From NCBI GenBank assembly GCA_024036415.1, contig JAMWET010006938.1:583501-647500 (forward strand): DNA of 64,000 nt, written 5' to 3'. A model generated the notes under the pieces. It had not been told where the DNA came from. It made no database searches and saw only the letters and a program-made list of their open reading frames with translations. The stretch comes from Prochilodus magdalenae (lineage: Eukaryota; Chordata; Actinopteri; Characiformes; Prochilodontidae). The position numbers and the translations under genes were made by a program. Each line of letters opens with the position of its first letter. Position 1 is the stretch's first letter. Positions 1-27,450 of this stretch are shown here, piece after piece.

Positions 1-521
1 GAGGGACGAACAGAGGACAAACAGCTTTGTTTTACATTCGCAAGGCGTTGTTTTATCTATTATGTCGCTACGTTTGCTAGCTTTGCTAACTGCTATACTG
101 ATATACGCGAAATATCACACAGCACCAGAACTTACTGTTCTTTGTGCAGGCCTCAAATGTCGAGTTTGAAAGTGGGTTGCACCTCCATCTGTGATCTTGA
201 CTCCACATGTCTCCCTGCATACCGCAGTTTTCTTTTATTTACTACATTATTAATCTTTGTAGTTGAACAGGACTATTTATTTGGGAATGCATGTAATACG
301 TCTTCCTCCGCCACAAATTCAACACTGGCGCCCCCCTCAAAGCTTTCCCTGTGATTGGCTGTACGGTTACGGCTTTTTACTTGTCGCTAGGTTACGGATC
401 AGTTTGGGCTGAGCGGCTCAGCCTCAACTATCGTTCCAGCGCCAGCGCCATTTAATATAAAATGATCCAGTTACGTGATTCAGTTTTTACATTACTCATT
501 ATGTTAAAGTAGGTTTGTTGT

Positions 522-692
522 CAAGGTCTTTCGAGTCTTAAAGCTCAAGTCCGATTCCAAGTCCAAGTCAGTAAAGGTAAAGTCTAAGTCAAGTCGCAAG
601 TCTTTAGTAATGTTGTCGAGTCAAGTCACAAGTCATCAGTTTAGTGACTCGAGTTGGACTCGAGTCCAAGTCATGTGACTCGAGTCCACACG
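522..692. repeat. Degenerate CAAGTC / GACTCGAGTC repeat
   Basis: Repeated AAGTC and CGAGTC words, including the inverted pair GACTCGAGTTGGACTCGAGTC and CATGTGACTCGAGTCCA. Such sequence is a common teleost dispersed repeat, probably derived from a DNA transposon. Nothing coding is seen in the flanking 1-521 or 693-1494. Confidence 0.6.
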
Positions 693-1494
693 TCTGCTAG
701 AAGGTGATTCTAAGCCCAAGACAAACACCACCACAACACTTCGACTTGCAGCTTAACCTCACCTGCAATTTCTGATCCAGTCAGCATGCATATAACCTAT
801 TGGGCAACAACAGACTGTCCTTAATCACAAATGAAAAAAAAATCCCCATAAGTAGAGATGGATAACAATAACTGGCTTTCTAATCTTTGAGTCCATGAAA
901 AATTTTAATATCTTTTTTTTTTTGACAGTGAAGATATGAAGAGATGTTTGTTTGAAGGCAGTTTACGTAGTTTGAGCAGGAGGATACAACTGAAACCGTA
1001 TGGAGGTTGTAGGTTACTTGCAGAGGTGGCTGACCTGCTAGTGAAATAACTTTCTAACCTGTGTGGATGACTGACGCATTCTGAAAGTGTATAAAAAGCA
1101 TGAGTCTGTGTTTGTGTGCCATCGGAAGCCTCCGTGCAACAGCAAACAGTGGATGGCATTGTTTACTGGACCAGATATGCTAATTTTCCCTCATTATAAC
1201 AGTATGAACACCCACTGACGGCAAGCAGAGAGATCCGGTACTGCGGAACGTGGCAAAAAAAGTGTAAGTGGACACATAGCCTTACAGAGACTGAAATGCC
1301 CACTGAATTTATTACGTGACTGGACTCTTCTTTTAAGCCGGGAATGTCCAGTTCGTTCTTTCCACAGTCAGTGCTAGTAGAGACAGACAGGTCTAAAATC
1401 TGACTCAAAATCATTGTGCAATACCGGATACATGGATCAGTCTTAAACAAGTTTAAAAAAATAAATCATAAATCTGACCCTCATTATGTTTATG

Positions 1495-1778
1495 TGCATT
1501 TGTGGGCTGGAGGTTAGGGAACCAGCCTTGTAACCGGAGGGTTGCCGGTTCGATTCCCTGAACTGACAGTAACGACTGAGGTGCTATTGAGCAAGGCACC
1601 TGCTCCCCAGGCGCCATGGATAGGGCTGCCCACGGCTCCGGGTAGGTGTGCTCACTGCTCCCTAGTGTTTTCACTAGTGAGTGTGTTTGTGGGTGTTTCA
1701 CTTCACGGATGGGTTAAATGCGGAGACTAAATTTCCCCACTGTGGGATCACCTAAGGGGACAAAACTTTTCTTAAAAT
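1495..1778 (+). mobile_element. tRNA-derived SINE, plus orientation
   Basis: Polymerase III B box GGTTCGATTCC at 1547-1557 with a plausible A box near 1503-1515 (TGGGCTGGAGG). It is followed by the typical fish SINE body (GCAAGGCACCTGCTCCCCAG, GGATAGGGCTGCCCACGGC, TTCACGGATGGGTTAAATGC). The open frames here on both strands are not genes. Confidence 0.85.
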
Positions 1779-4039
1779 AATTTTATTACAGATCAATGGA
1801 ACCAGACATTTTTCCAATCAGTGTTGGGTCATTTCTGTTTTATTAAATTTTCACGCATGAAATTTTCACACAAACGTTAATGGTGTTCATGGGCTGTTTT
1901 CAAAAAATGCATAAAAGTCAAAATCTACAAAAATGGAGACACCAGTTGTCACTGACTTGATTACTGGGTTGGCCAGGAAGATGTCTGCTTTCATTATATA
2001 TACCTAAACTATGTACAAGCAATGAAAATATTTTTTTCCAGACCTTCCGAGGGTCAACCAACGAGGTACTGAATGTTGTATACCAAAAAAGAAGAAGTGT
2101 TTTGGTATGAAGGGATTAATGTGGCATATAATACTGTTCTACAGAACAAATAATGCACTCAGCTGTACTTTTAGGCTGGAATGCTTCACTAATTTGAAAT
2201 TCAGGCCATGTGAAATTCTGCGTCTGGTCAAGCAGAAAGCTAACAGTGGACAGGTTGGAGTATGCTGTATGTAGGCCTCAAGGAGACAGCTGTCTCTGTA
2301 GGATAACTTGCCTTGCAACCAGAGTAGTTAATATTCAGTAGGTAATGCTGTTGACATTGAGCTGAAGATATCTGTCCCTGCTTGTTCTGGTGTTTTAAAA
2401 GACCATCTGTATGTGACAGACTTGGGGAACAAGTACTGTTGGCATGAACACATTACTTAAAATGAGTCATCTGTTACTGAGCGAAGAAAGCAGAGTGCCA
2501 CATGGAAGGCACTGTATGAAAATGACTATGCCTCAATCATAAAAGTAGACATCAGGATCAGCGTGTCAGCGTACTTTGGTAGATGGTTCTAAAAGTTTCC
2601 AGCTACACTTTGTTTGCTATTATTATCGAATTATATTTCAGAGGCTCATTTTTATCACTTAACATACAGTGAAAATATCAAGCAGCTAAATATTTTTTTC
2701 ATTTTGAAGTGAACTGCTATGCCATTAACTAAACGAATACTAAAGTCATTATTTTGGAAAAAAAACAAAAAACAAAACCACTAATTATTTTGAGATGCTT
2801 TGTGCTTTTAAGATGAGAATATAAATATATTTAAATATGCCATAGTATATTTTTATTCACTGTATTTAACATCGTGGGGAAAAAAGGCTTTTGGCCTATG
2901 CCAAAGTCATGGCACAATTCATATTTTCTGTTTAATATAAACAAATTAAGCAGGAATTTGGAGGAAAAATGCCCTATATAAGTTCCCTGCTTGTAACGGT
3001 TGTGTAGAGGAATCAACACACTGCACAATGTGAGGGGTATTCAAATTTGCATGCGTCTACAGCAGATTTGGTCAGTATTTGAACGGATACTATTGAAATA
3101 AACACAGACGGACAAGTTTGTCCTCTGATCAGTAGTACTGCATTTATTAATATGAGCATAAAATGTGAAGAGTCAATTCACCCAAGCAATATACCGTACA
3201 CGTCACTTGCCCTCCATTAGTCAGTCAGGCAGCAGCATGCATCATCACCACTCACCAGTAGAGGGAAACATTTGTAGGTCAGTGTAATGATGAGCGCTGG
3301 TTTCATCATTTCTTTTGGCCTAAAAATGCCTGTTCATGTGGCTTTCAATCTCACTTCTAAAGAGGTATGCACCACACATTTTCTCAGCTCGTTATGAAGC
3401 ATGTATGAAACACTGGGAAAATCCTAAGTACCTGGCTCAGGTGTGGTGGGAGTTCAATACTATCAATACTAAACAGTAAAAAAATAATAATAACTAACTA
3501 ACTAAATAAATAAATAAAAATGTGTCTACTAAAGGCAGTGTAATATATGGTCATAAAATTCCTTATATATGCACATATGAATTAAAGTCTTTATTTATGC
3601 ATCCTAGGGTCCAACTGAGGAAACCAACTCTATGGAATGCTAAATACTGTGAGAGTAGATGTTAAATAATCTATATCTAGACTGTATGGGATAGCAGTAT
3701 GTAAACAGATTATGAAGTGGTGTTCCCTCAGGGGAGGGCCTGGGATGCCCACACCTGCATAAGCTGTGAAGTGTTATATTGTAAGAGAGGTTGAGTACTG
3801 GTCGGCGCACTCATGGCAACGCAACATGAATTATTTGAAGAAGGCATGATTGTGGGTACCAGACAAATGGGACATTTTATTTATGAAATCATGTGGGCAT
3901 TTAATATTCCACAGTGTCATGTGTGTAAAAGGAGTATGTCATAGGAGGCATTACTTGATCATGACTGGCAGCAAACAGAAAAGCGGCTCTGGCGGGAATC
4001 ATGTCCGCATTCAATGCAGGAGGCCCCCCCACATACATA
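1779..4039. other. Gene-free stretch
   Basis: AT-rich, with only short chance frames and an AAAT run near 3500-3521. I see no exon, RNA gene or clear repeat family. Confidence 0.5.
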
Positions 4040-4620
4040 TCCTGCAGATCAGTGCTGCATTCTTTAGGTTTCATAGGATATGGGAGCAGAAGGCCCACCC
4101 GAGTGCCTCTGTTAACATCACAACAGTGGACACAGTGCCTCACCTGAACCCATGAGATAACTACCTGAACCCTAGAGGACCAGCAACATGTGGTGTGGTC
4201 AGATAAGCCACTGCACCAGTTGTTTAAGGCTGATGGTAGGGTTCCTGTTTGGCACAGACCCCATGAAGACATGGACCCCAAATGTTAACAAGGCATTCTG
4301 CAGGCTGCTGGTGGTTTCAAACTGGTGTGGGTTGTGTTCTTACGGCACAGGTTGGGTCCAGTCGTCCGCCTAAAGAAGTCACTGACTGGTGTACCTGGTA
4401 CATTTTACTGACCATATGAAGCCCTCCATGTACCCCATAATGATGAAATATTCTAGAAGGATAATGCACCGTTTTACAGATAATACACCATCAGGCCCAA
4501 GTTGTTGGGTCGAGAAGCATTCTGAAGAGTTTTGACGAATAGTGTGGCCTGCATGATCACCCAACATGAGCTCAGTCAAGGCATTTCACCATCGTGCTTT
4601 GTTCGGACAAGATACATGTG
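4040..4620 (+). mobile_element. Degenerate Tc1/mariner transposase remnant
   Basis: Reading plus-strand frames with breaks gives LMVGFLFGTDPMKTWTPN, then DHMKPSMYPIMMKYSRRIMH, and PA.SPNMSSVKAFHH, which line up with the Tc1-type path HADGRVRIW...DHVxPFMxxxYP...DNAPCH...PQSPDLNPIEHLW. Frameshifts, stops and lost Asp residues show it is dead. Confidence 0.7.
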
Positions 4621-6391
4621 ACCTTTGAATGATTTTTTTAAGGCTTTGCAAAGTGACTCACAGCAGCATACAAACACCTTACTACTTCTTCAGAAATTCT
4701 ACACAGTGGTGGTGACATGACAGAGGTCTGATTACTCAGATTAAGGAGTAATCATATACACATCTGGACTTAAGAGTTAGTATTGCGTGTAAATCCCAGC
4801 TACGGAGTTACAGCCATTCAGAAAGGTCAGTGGCGAGGCTAAAGAATCTCCCTGCACTCTCTAAAACCATGGCAGTTTGTTTGAGAGGTCATTTGCATTG
4901 GAACTTACAGTATCACTGTATTGCATTACTTACAAGCAGGATATTGCACAATATTCTGTTTAGAGGTTAAACTGCAATGCCACATCAGAGCTACCATAAC
5001 CTTTTCCATCTTAACAGCCGAAGAAGAAGAAGAAAAAAGAACACAGATTCAGAAACTCTATAAACTGTTCATCTGACAGTTCGATACCAAAAACAATATC
5101 CAGGAAACCAATGATCTGGGACAAGAAACTTTAGTACAGCAACTTGCTACAGCGGTGCATTTGAGAAAGAAGCTGGTGAACGTCATGGGGCTATATCATG
5201 ACCAATGCAGGTAATGGCTACTAAGAACTAGCATAATGGGAGTGACAGCTAGTGCACTCTGTGATACACTGTATCCAAAAGCTTAGCAGTACAAAGATAC
5301 TGGAAACCTAGCATCAGTAGATATGACTAGTCATTGCAGATGCACATCAGATACATAGAAGAAGCCAATAGCTGTTGCGCAGGCAGCTTGACGCAATGGA
5401 AAACGACCATTTCAGGGTTTGAAACTTCACACAACAAACAGGAAACCACAATTCTGCTCAGCTCCTTTGGCTCCACTTGGTCTGGAGGTAGACAGAGTAA
5501 AAGCAATTGCCCAATATTGCATTGATTTTTCCTTGATATAATACAACCTCGGTCTAGGTGACAGGCCCTAGCTGGGAGCCCCAGCTTATCATGTTTTTCT
5601 TTTCACACCTCTGGTGTCTGAAGTCTGCTCCTGCAGTCTTGCATTGGGGCTACAACGCTATTGTAGCTAACAAAACAATGTGCTTATAGTAGCATCATGC
5701 AAACTGCATGCGTAAATCAGATACTTCGTCCCAAAAACATGCTCAGTTGTCTAGCAATCACAAACGGACAAACCTAAGGGTTTGTAGCATGTGTGACATG
5801 TTGTGGTTTAATCTCAGTAATGGATGTTTGTGAATTTTTATAGATAGCAGTAAATGATTTAGAATAAGAATAAGTGTATTTAAGATTAAGTAACAACTTG
5901 ACAAGGTTTAAAGCAATTGTGCAATGAATTAGGCATGTGGTTAGCAGAACGCTAATAGGGAGGTGTTAGCATTATCAGCTAACCATATTAGCCTTGGACA
6001 CCTCTACAATTTTAGGGACAATGCATTATAGATGTTCTTTGGAACATGTCCATCTAACAGTACAGTCATGCTTGCTCTTCTCTAGTTCTGAGAGTAGTTG
6101 GCGTTGTTCATATTAGCAATACAGAATGCCTCCTGCAACAGTTCTGTTAAACAAACAAACAAAGAAACAAACAAACCAGCCAATAACGAAAAAGCAGCAC
6201 TGCAGGGACCTTTGGGCTAAAACTCACAAGATACATTAAAGAACTAAATAATCAACTCGATAATCAGAGCTGGATACAGAGCCCAACAGACACAGCGGTG
6301 CAACAGCTATCGCTACTAACCCACAACCACAGAGGAGTCAGAGCTACAGTCAGCTACACGGCTACACTGGGTACAAAGTGATCACACATAC
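4621..6391. other. Gene-free stretch
   Basis: No recognisable coding exon or RNA gene. Contains a short CAAA run near 6151-6177. The ORFs here resemble nothing I know. Confidence 0.45.
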
Positions 6392-6990
6392 CTTAACACA
6401 ACGTGTAGCTGCGCCAACGCAGGCGGGGAGAGAAACAGCGACACTGGGCCAAAACAAGCCACAAACAGAACGGTTAAAAACTAGAAAAGTGCATTTCCTG
6501 CAGGAAACGCGGGATGGTTAGGGTCGAAAATGATTGGGACTCTATGGCAGAAAAAGGGATGAATAAATGACAGAGGAGTGCGGGTCAGTGTGGCTGTGGA
6601 TTTGTGTTTGGGGACCTTCCCTTAGTGTGTATGTGAAGTTTCGTGACTTTTGGACGACGGAAACAGACGGCTTTAGGTGGGTCCAAAAATGACTGGGACT
6701 CTAGGGGAGAAACGAGGGGTGCGAAAAGAGAGAGAAACGAACGAGTGCGGGTCCCGAGCTAGTGTATCCGATTTGGTGTCTCTGGGTTAAGCGGGAGTAG
6801 GGTAAATGGGCACACGCTATTCGATCCTATTCATTCTCCATGCGCATATATTAATTACGCCACACTACGACCCCTCAGTACAGAACCGTAACCATGGATA
6901 CCATATAATCGTTGAGGAACACAGCCACGGGTCACGAAAGTCAGATGCCCCGGAAGGAGAAGAGGGGAAACGACAGGTAGCTGCCCTCTA
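6392..6990 (-). promoter_or_regulatory. CpG-richer block with candidate minus-strand first-exon donor and an internal duplication
   Basis: On the minus strand AAG ending at 6392 is followed by GTATGT, a strong donor, and the block 6400-6990 has more CpG than its surroundings. Two imperfect copies of a sequence of about 158 bp start at 6521 and 6679 (shared GGGTC.AAAA.TGA.TGGGACTCTA). It could be a promoter with a noncoding first exon for a gene to the left, or just a repeat. Confidence 0.25.
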
Positions 6991-7975
6991 GAAGTCGACG
7001 AGTCGAATCGCCAGTCGAATGACAACAGTGACCTTTTTTTTTTTTGTAAAACGGACAAATACATACAAAAAAACCGCAAAAGAACTTTAAGAGTGTAAAA
7101 AGACATTTTAATCATTATTAAAGGGGATAATAAATATATATGTAAGGTCTAGCTGGGCTGTGACGCGTGCTTGCTAAAAAATTAAACCCATGTGACGACG
7201 TGCGCTGGCAGTTCGCCGCTGAAGAAGCTAAAGCTGTGAAGCTAAGAAAACGGGGGGCGCGATGTTTTAGAGAAAGTCTGAAGGAGGAAGTTTAAAGAAG
7301 AGAATCTGAACAAATTAAACCTGATTCTGCTCTTCATTCAGTCAGACATCCAACACTGCTCCAAACGAGCGAGCTGACTTTCGTTTTAGACGTAACGGCT
7401 GTTTGCGGTGAAGGAAAAACGGAGCGAAGCCGTTAGTTTTATTATAATTCCATTATTTTAGAATCTAAATTACAGATATTTATATTTATTCGTCTACAGC
7501 TAAGATTATCTTTATTTAAGGATAAGTACAGTCACTTAATTTGCCTGCCGATAAATAATTAGTCTAATTCAGGTCTACCGTTTTTCTTTTTGTCTAAAAA
7601 TAATTTAAATGTGGACTAATTTCGTTTTATTTAGCAGTTCTTTATTTATGAGAGATGAAAGGCGAAGGGTCCTCCTACTGAAGAAGCTGTTAAAAGTGAA
7701 ATTAAAGACACAGGCTATAATACGCGCTGCTGCCCAACGCTACACTCTGTAATTAAATCAGGCTCCAGTTCAGATCGATCATCATACGCCACGTCTCTTT
7801 TAGTTCAGAAATATGTTTCTGTGACTCTGCTGACTTTCTAAACGAGGAGGACATCAGATCTGAACCGTATGCAGATTGATTTACTGATTACTAGATAATG
7901 TACATGGAGAAAAACCATGAACGATCAGTCGAATCGTCGACCAGGACGGGGGAATCCGATTCAACTGGCAAAAAA
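6990..7975. mobile_element. Possible non-autonomous DNA transposon
   Basis: Both ends carry related words: GTCGACGAGTCGAATCGCCA near 6996 and, inverted, GATCAGTCGAATCGTCGACC near 7923. The roughly 0.9 kb between has no reading frame. Terminal repeats of this kind suggest a hAT-like non-autonomous element; family unknown. Confidence 0.35.
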
Positions 7976-8439
7976 AGAAAACTGACTACTGAAGGAAACA
8001 TATAGAAGAAAACATATAGATATGAGATGCTGCAGTATGACCCATCATTGTGATCTGGAATAGCACCTCTTAAACTCCATGCCTATCACCTTCCCCAAAA
8101 CGCAAAGGCCTGTGTGGTAACATATGAGGACGGGTGGACAGAAGTGTGTGTTTAGTGGGGAGTGAGGTGAGGAGTTTGAGAAAAATCCAACCAACTAAAG
8201 GACTAAACATGAGAAAGAGAGACACATGCATGCCTGCTGTTGGTACAGCAGTATGGTTTCTCCGATAGGTATAGTGGACTGAGAACAGTCCACCAAACAA
8301 AACTAGATGAAAGAAGAAGACATTGGAAATAATTCTATTTGAACAGGACCATTAATTTATCACACAGATTCACTGTGCGGTGTTCACTCCTGTGCTACAT
8401 TACCTTTCCTTCTAACAGCTGAAGACACTGATTGATTCT

Positions 8440-9400
8440 CATTTGAAAGCAGCATATGTTGCTCCGAAATGTGTTCAGTTTTAATGCTGCTGTTACAGAT
8501 GTGCCAGTTACCCACTAATACCTAATTTGGTTCTGTTGAGCTTACCAGTGCACTGCTGTTTTTAAGAAGGTCCCAAAATGTTGACTTAGCCACTCCAAAA
8601 GTTTCTGCCATGTCTCGGATGGCCCTAACGATGGCCGCCTTCACTTTCATTGACACCTCTTTGGATATTCAACAACTCCAGAGCCTTTATCTCCTCAATT
8701 TGTTATTAAATAATTAAGGAACATCAACCTGGCCCTGAATCTAGAGATTGGTCAACTCTTCAGTTAAATTTAAGCTTCTAAAATTGGAGGGACTAGGCAA
8801 AAATGACTGTAATTCCTCAACAGTTGGTGTAATACTCAAACTGAAAGTCTGCAGTTCAGTCACATCTTCATTGTCATACATACATACATACATACTTCCT
8901 CTAAAGGAAAAACCCATTCATGACATCAAGTGTAGTTGAGGACATTCTAAAGAAGGTTTGTTCATCACTGGTGTCTATAAATTCTCGAGGAACAGAAATG
9001 CCAGATTGGACTTTGCTAGAATACATTTTAAAAAGCCTGGCTGTTTTTTTTTTGGACAGATGAAACCAAGATCAACTTGTACCAGAATAATGACAAAGTA
9101 TGGAGAAGGAAAGGGAGGGTTCAGGATCCAAAGCATATCACGTTATCCGCAAACACGGTCAATGCAGTGTTATGGCTTAGGCATATATGGCTGTGAACTG
9201 AACTGGGTCACATGTGTTACTTATGATGTGACTTGATAGACGTAGCAGGTTCTGAAGTAAAGCATCCCTGGGAAGGAAACTAGCTGAAAGTCTAAACTTC
9301 AACCACAGCTTGACTGCATCGTTTCAAACCCACTGTGGATGTGTGCAGCGGCACAATTACAAATTTTGTTTCATTGTCCAAATATTTTTGGACATTTGAT
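8440..9400. mobile_element. Mosaic Tc1/mariner-derived repeat
   Basis: Plus-strand 8990-9140 reads like a broken Tc1 DDE segment (FGQMKPRSTCTRIMTKYGEG in one frame; the adjacent frame gives TDETKINLYQN). The minus strand at about 8570-8660 reads AAIVRAIRDMAETFGVAKST, a helix-turn-helix-like piece. CATTGTCCAAATATTTTTGG at 9373-9392 matches the terminal part of a Tc1-like family common in fish. A (CATA)n run is at 8876-8895. Confidence 0.6.
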
Positions 9401-9599
9401 TTAGATTTTAGCTCATTAAACTAGACAGCTGGTATTGGTTTATTAAACTAGACAGCAAGCTGTGGCTAGAAAATGACCAGCAATGAGAAACACCTCAGAC
9501 ATTCATTGTATGGATCAGTGGATCATTGAGGTGAATCAACAAGGTGTGTTCAATATCTTGGAAAGCAGCTAGACAGCTTTTAAAACTCCAGCAGCTTTC

Positions 9600-9900
9600 C
9601 ACCAACACAAGAACTACAACCAACACAACATGTCACTCCCATATCAGTATCACTGTAGTGCCACCACCCAAGTAATACCTGCTCCTGTCAGGGTCCTGAC
9701 TACTGGTGATAGGGATAGAGAGAAGCTAACAACAGAAACAGCTGGGCTACTGATTGGCAGAGACCTACTTTTTAAAGCTGCTGGAAAATACTTAGTGTAC
9801 CTAACTGACCACCTCACAGCACTTGAATCCCGGGAGCAAAATGTCCAGATGCACCATGTATTATATAATCAAAAATTCAAGAACATTAAGATACTACACT
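9600..9900. mobile_element. Partial copy of the fold-back element seen at 56685
   Basis: AGTATCACTGTAGTGCCACC, AATACCTGCTCCTGTCAGGG and CCTGACTACTGGTGATAG follow the right arm of the 56685-57416 and 45600-45870 elements with heavy decay. The 93-residue open frame over it is not a gene. Confidence 0.5.
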
Positions 9901-10066
9901 GCCATGCTTAATGGTCTTCTTTAAAATTCTACAATTTCTCCAGTGGCACTGTCAAACTGGCAACCATTGGTGGCACAAAAGCTCTTTTTTCTACGGCAGT
10001 CGTGCACCCACAAGTGAAAAATGAAAGACGAGGTATGAATGGTGGTTTACTTTCTCCATTTCATAT

Positions 10067-10072
10067 TTTATT
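10067..10072 (-). terminator. gtf2e2: Candidate gtf2e2 polyadenylation signal
   Basis: AATAAA on the minus strand, about 245 nt past the stop codon. It is the nearest canonical hexamer downstream of the gtf2e2 stop that I found. Confidence 0.6.
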
Positions 10073-10317
10073 CTAAAACAAAAAAACTCGTACTCCTCCA
10101 AGCACAAAAATAGAAGCAAATAAAATAAAGAAACTATTTACAGTCAGGTCACATTTGTATTTTGTCTCTGTTAGTCCTTTTGCACATGTCTGACTGTGTT
10201 TTTGGCAATGACTGCTTTCATCAGATACACAGTGTGTACTGGGGGGGAAACACAAGTATCAGTCTTCAATTTCTGAGACTTCAGAATTACATGGCACGCT
10301 TTTGTAGTGCCTCTGAA

Positions 10318-24788
<14,471 letters not shown>

Positions 24789-25019
24789 CCTACACAAACA
24801 CAAACAGAATGGACATTTTAGAAAAGAATCATGTAACACACAAAACGTATGGCTTCCTTATATGAATGAACCTATCACTTTTATGCTTATAAATATCAAT
24901 ATTTCTATTCAGAAGGAATGCAACAACACAACATATCACGATGCAGCACATGCAGTATATTGCTGTGCATTTTTATGACTAGCATTTTAGCTTGTGTTTA
25001 ACATACTGAGGACTAAATT

Positions 25020-25750
25020 AATTGTTAAAGTTGATTAGCCACTGTCATACACGTCGTAATTTTAGCCCATTCATCAATAAAAAACAGCTTCAATTCTGCG
25101 AAACTGGCTGTTCCATAATATTCCATTTGTTCCTCTTTTTCTTTGGTAAAACCACCTGTGCGATCAATATCATTGACCAATGTCCCCCTAAGAATTAGTT
25201 CCCAGACAGATGTCCCTACATTTCCACAATCTATTGTTGGAGAGCAACCCTGGACTTGATGCAACCCAACACGCCCAAACTGCGACACCACAACAACTGT
25301 ATTTTACAGATGGTATAAGGTTCTTTTGCCTAAATACACCGTTTTTCTTTTCCCAGAATTGTTCTTTTAGGAGAGTGGTAGCATTCTTCAAGCAACATAT
25401 GCAAAAAATGGATCTCGTTTAATTATGTTCTGTCCAGGCTAGCAAATCAATTCCAATACAATCTGGATATGACAAAAGTTGGATATTGGGCTAACAGTCA
25501 CAACACAGCCTTACATGTCTTGCTCTCAGACTAATCTTTGTTAGGTGGCCACTCGTGTAGAGTGTTACAACAGTCTCCAAACACTTTCGAGATTTGTAAC
25601 ACTTTCCAGCCTGATGAGCCTCAACACATGATTTTCTGAGGTCCTTAGAAATCTGCATTGTTTGTGCCATGATGCCCATACACAGGAATGAAGATCTGAC
25701 ATTGACAGATCCCTGTTCCTTAAATACAACAGGGCGGCCACACACACTTT
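25020..25750 (-). mobile_element. Degenerate Tc1-like transposase, minus strand
   Basis: In order on the minus strand: an N-terminal piece with MAQTMQISKDLRKSCVEAHQ and AGKCYKS, then FRQKNLIPSVKYSCCGVAVW in another frame, then FAELKLFFIDEWAKI in a third. These follow the Tc1 order of helix-turn-helix, catalytic core (KNIIPTVKYGGGSVMLWG-like) and C-terminal DEWAKI. Frames are broken and the middle is missing. It sits in the first gtf2e2 intron. Confidence 0.8.
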
Positions 25751-25890
25751 ATCGTCATCTTATCGACTGAAAGCACCCAGTGCATGCCAGCACACTATGT
25801 GTTAATACCTAACTTATTGCCAATATGTATAAGTATATAAAGCTAAAAACACAGTGTGTGCAAGGATAAAGTGGATATATACATTGGAAA

Positions 25891-25971
25891 TATATTGTAT
25901 TTAATTTGCTCTCATATCCATGTAAAGGCAAAAAAGCTATTTAGCTAGCTAGTTATCAGACGAGTGCCACA
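25891..25971. repeat. 81-bp direct repeat flanking array A, left copy
   Basis: Contains AATTTGCTCTCATATCCATG and GTTATCAGACGAGTGCCACA. The right copy is 26609-26689 with only about three base differences. Confidence 0.9.
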
Positions 25972-25977
25972 TACTAG

Positions 25978-26605
25978 TATACAGCGCACACTATGCCTGA
26001 CATATACACTGGGACACTATGCCTGACATACACTGGGACAATATGTCTGATATATACACTGGGACACTATGCCTGACATATACACTGGGACACTATGTCT
26101 GATATATACACTGGGACAATATGTCTGATATATACACTGGGACACTATGCCTGACATATACACTGGGACACTATGTCTGATATATACACTGGGACACTAT
26201 GCCTGATATATATACCGGGACAGTATGTCTGATATATACACTGGGACACTATGCCTGATATATATACCGGGACACTATGTCTGACATATACACTGGGACA
26301 CTATGCCTGACATACACTGGGACACTATGCCTGATATATACACTGGGACACTATGCCTGATATATACACTGGGACACTATGCCTGATATATACACTGGGA
26401 CACTATGCCTGATATATACACTGGGACACTATGTCTGATATATACACTGGGACACTATGCCTGATATATACACTGGGACACTATGCCTGATATATATATA
26501 CTGGGACACTATGCCTGATATATATATACTGGGACACTATGTCTAACATATACACTGGGACACTATGCCTGATATATACACTGGGACACTATGCCTGATA
26601 AATAC
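25978..26605. repeat. 26-bp minisatellite, array A
   Basis: About 24 units by length, typically GGGACACTATGCCTGATATA followed by TACACT, with units exactly 26 bp apart (for example GGGACACTAT at 26345 and 26371). Expanded units with extra TA pairs occur. It lies in the first gtf2e2 intron. Confidence 0.95.
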
Positions 26606-26608
26606 ATA

Positions 26609-26689
26609 TATATTTTATTTAATTTGCTCTCATATTTATGTAAAGGCAAAAAAGCTATTTAGCTAGCTAGTTATCAGACGAGTGCCACA
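26609..26689. repeat. 81-bp direct repeat flanking array A, right copy
   Basis: Matches 25891-25971 nearly base for base (differences near ATATTTATG versus ATATCCATG and one T/G). Together the copies bracket the minisatellite. Confidence 0.9.
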
Positions 26690-26699
26690 GGCATCACAT

Positions 26700-26912
26700 T
26701 GGCTGGTGTGGCCCACTACCTGCCAGGGAGCCACCACCACATGTGGTAGATAGACTGGTGTTTGAATCCCGGGCTGGGTGACTATGCTGTGCTACACCAA
26801 TAAGAGTCCTTGGGCACGACTCCGAACATTATACTGCCCTACCGGTAATATGATTAACCTTGTAAGTTGCTCTGGATAAGAGCGCTAGCTAAATGCCATA
26901 ACTGTAAATGTA
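26700..26912 (+). mobile_element. tRNA-derived SINE, second family
   Basis: B box-like GTTTGAATCCC at 26760-26770. The body has GAGTCCTTGGGCACGACTCC and the tail GTTGCTCTGGATAAGAGCGC then CTAAATGCCATAACTGTAAA, a widespread fish SINE ending. Confidence 0.8.
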
Positions 26913-27289
26913 ATACTGCTTGAATATCTAAAGCTCCTAAAACTGCTGACTTCAAACTACTAGCTAGCAAGCTAACGCTATCTAGGTTAACTGACTAGCT
27001 TGTTAGCTGTAACAATGTTAGCCAGCTAGCTAAATATTAGAAAGAAATTTGTATATGTAATTCTAAACTAATTAACGTTATCACCGTATCACGTTAACCC
27101 AATTCTGGCGACGCTTTTAAGAAACATTTAAAAGATGTAAAACGTAACAAACGCTATTCAACTAACTTTAGCTAGCTAACCACCTAGCGCGAGCTGGCTA
27201 GCATAACATCAGTCGACTCGTTTACGGTAACATTTCAAGCAGGCGATGCTATGCTTATATCCCTGGTTAAAGCTAGCCCTTTAACCTAC

Positions 27290-27450
27290 CTTGCTATCCC
27301 ACGATCTCTCGTCGAGAGACAGGTCTGTTATATCCTATTTATTCATTCAAATCTCATCAGCTGTCTTCGCTCAGCCGAGAGAGGTAAGAAAGGACAGGTA
27401 GCTACTGTTCACTCGGAACACCAGACAACTCTTCACGCTAGCGACTGCAA
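27290..27450 (-). other. gtf2e2: Probable untranslated first exon of gtf2e2 (upstream end uncertain)
   Basis: On the minus strand an AAG ending at 27290 is followed by a near-ideal donor GTAGGT. Joining this exon to the acceptor at 24789 gives AAGGATGG around the start, a strong initiation context. The exon lies head to head with qdpr. Its 5' end is a guess from the absence of other signals; the donor is the supported part. Confidence 0.5.
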
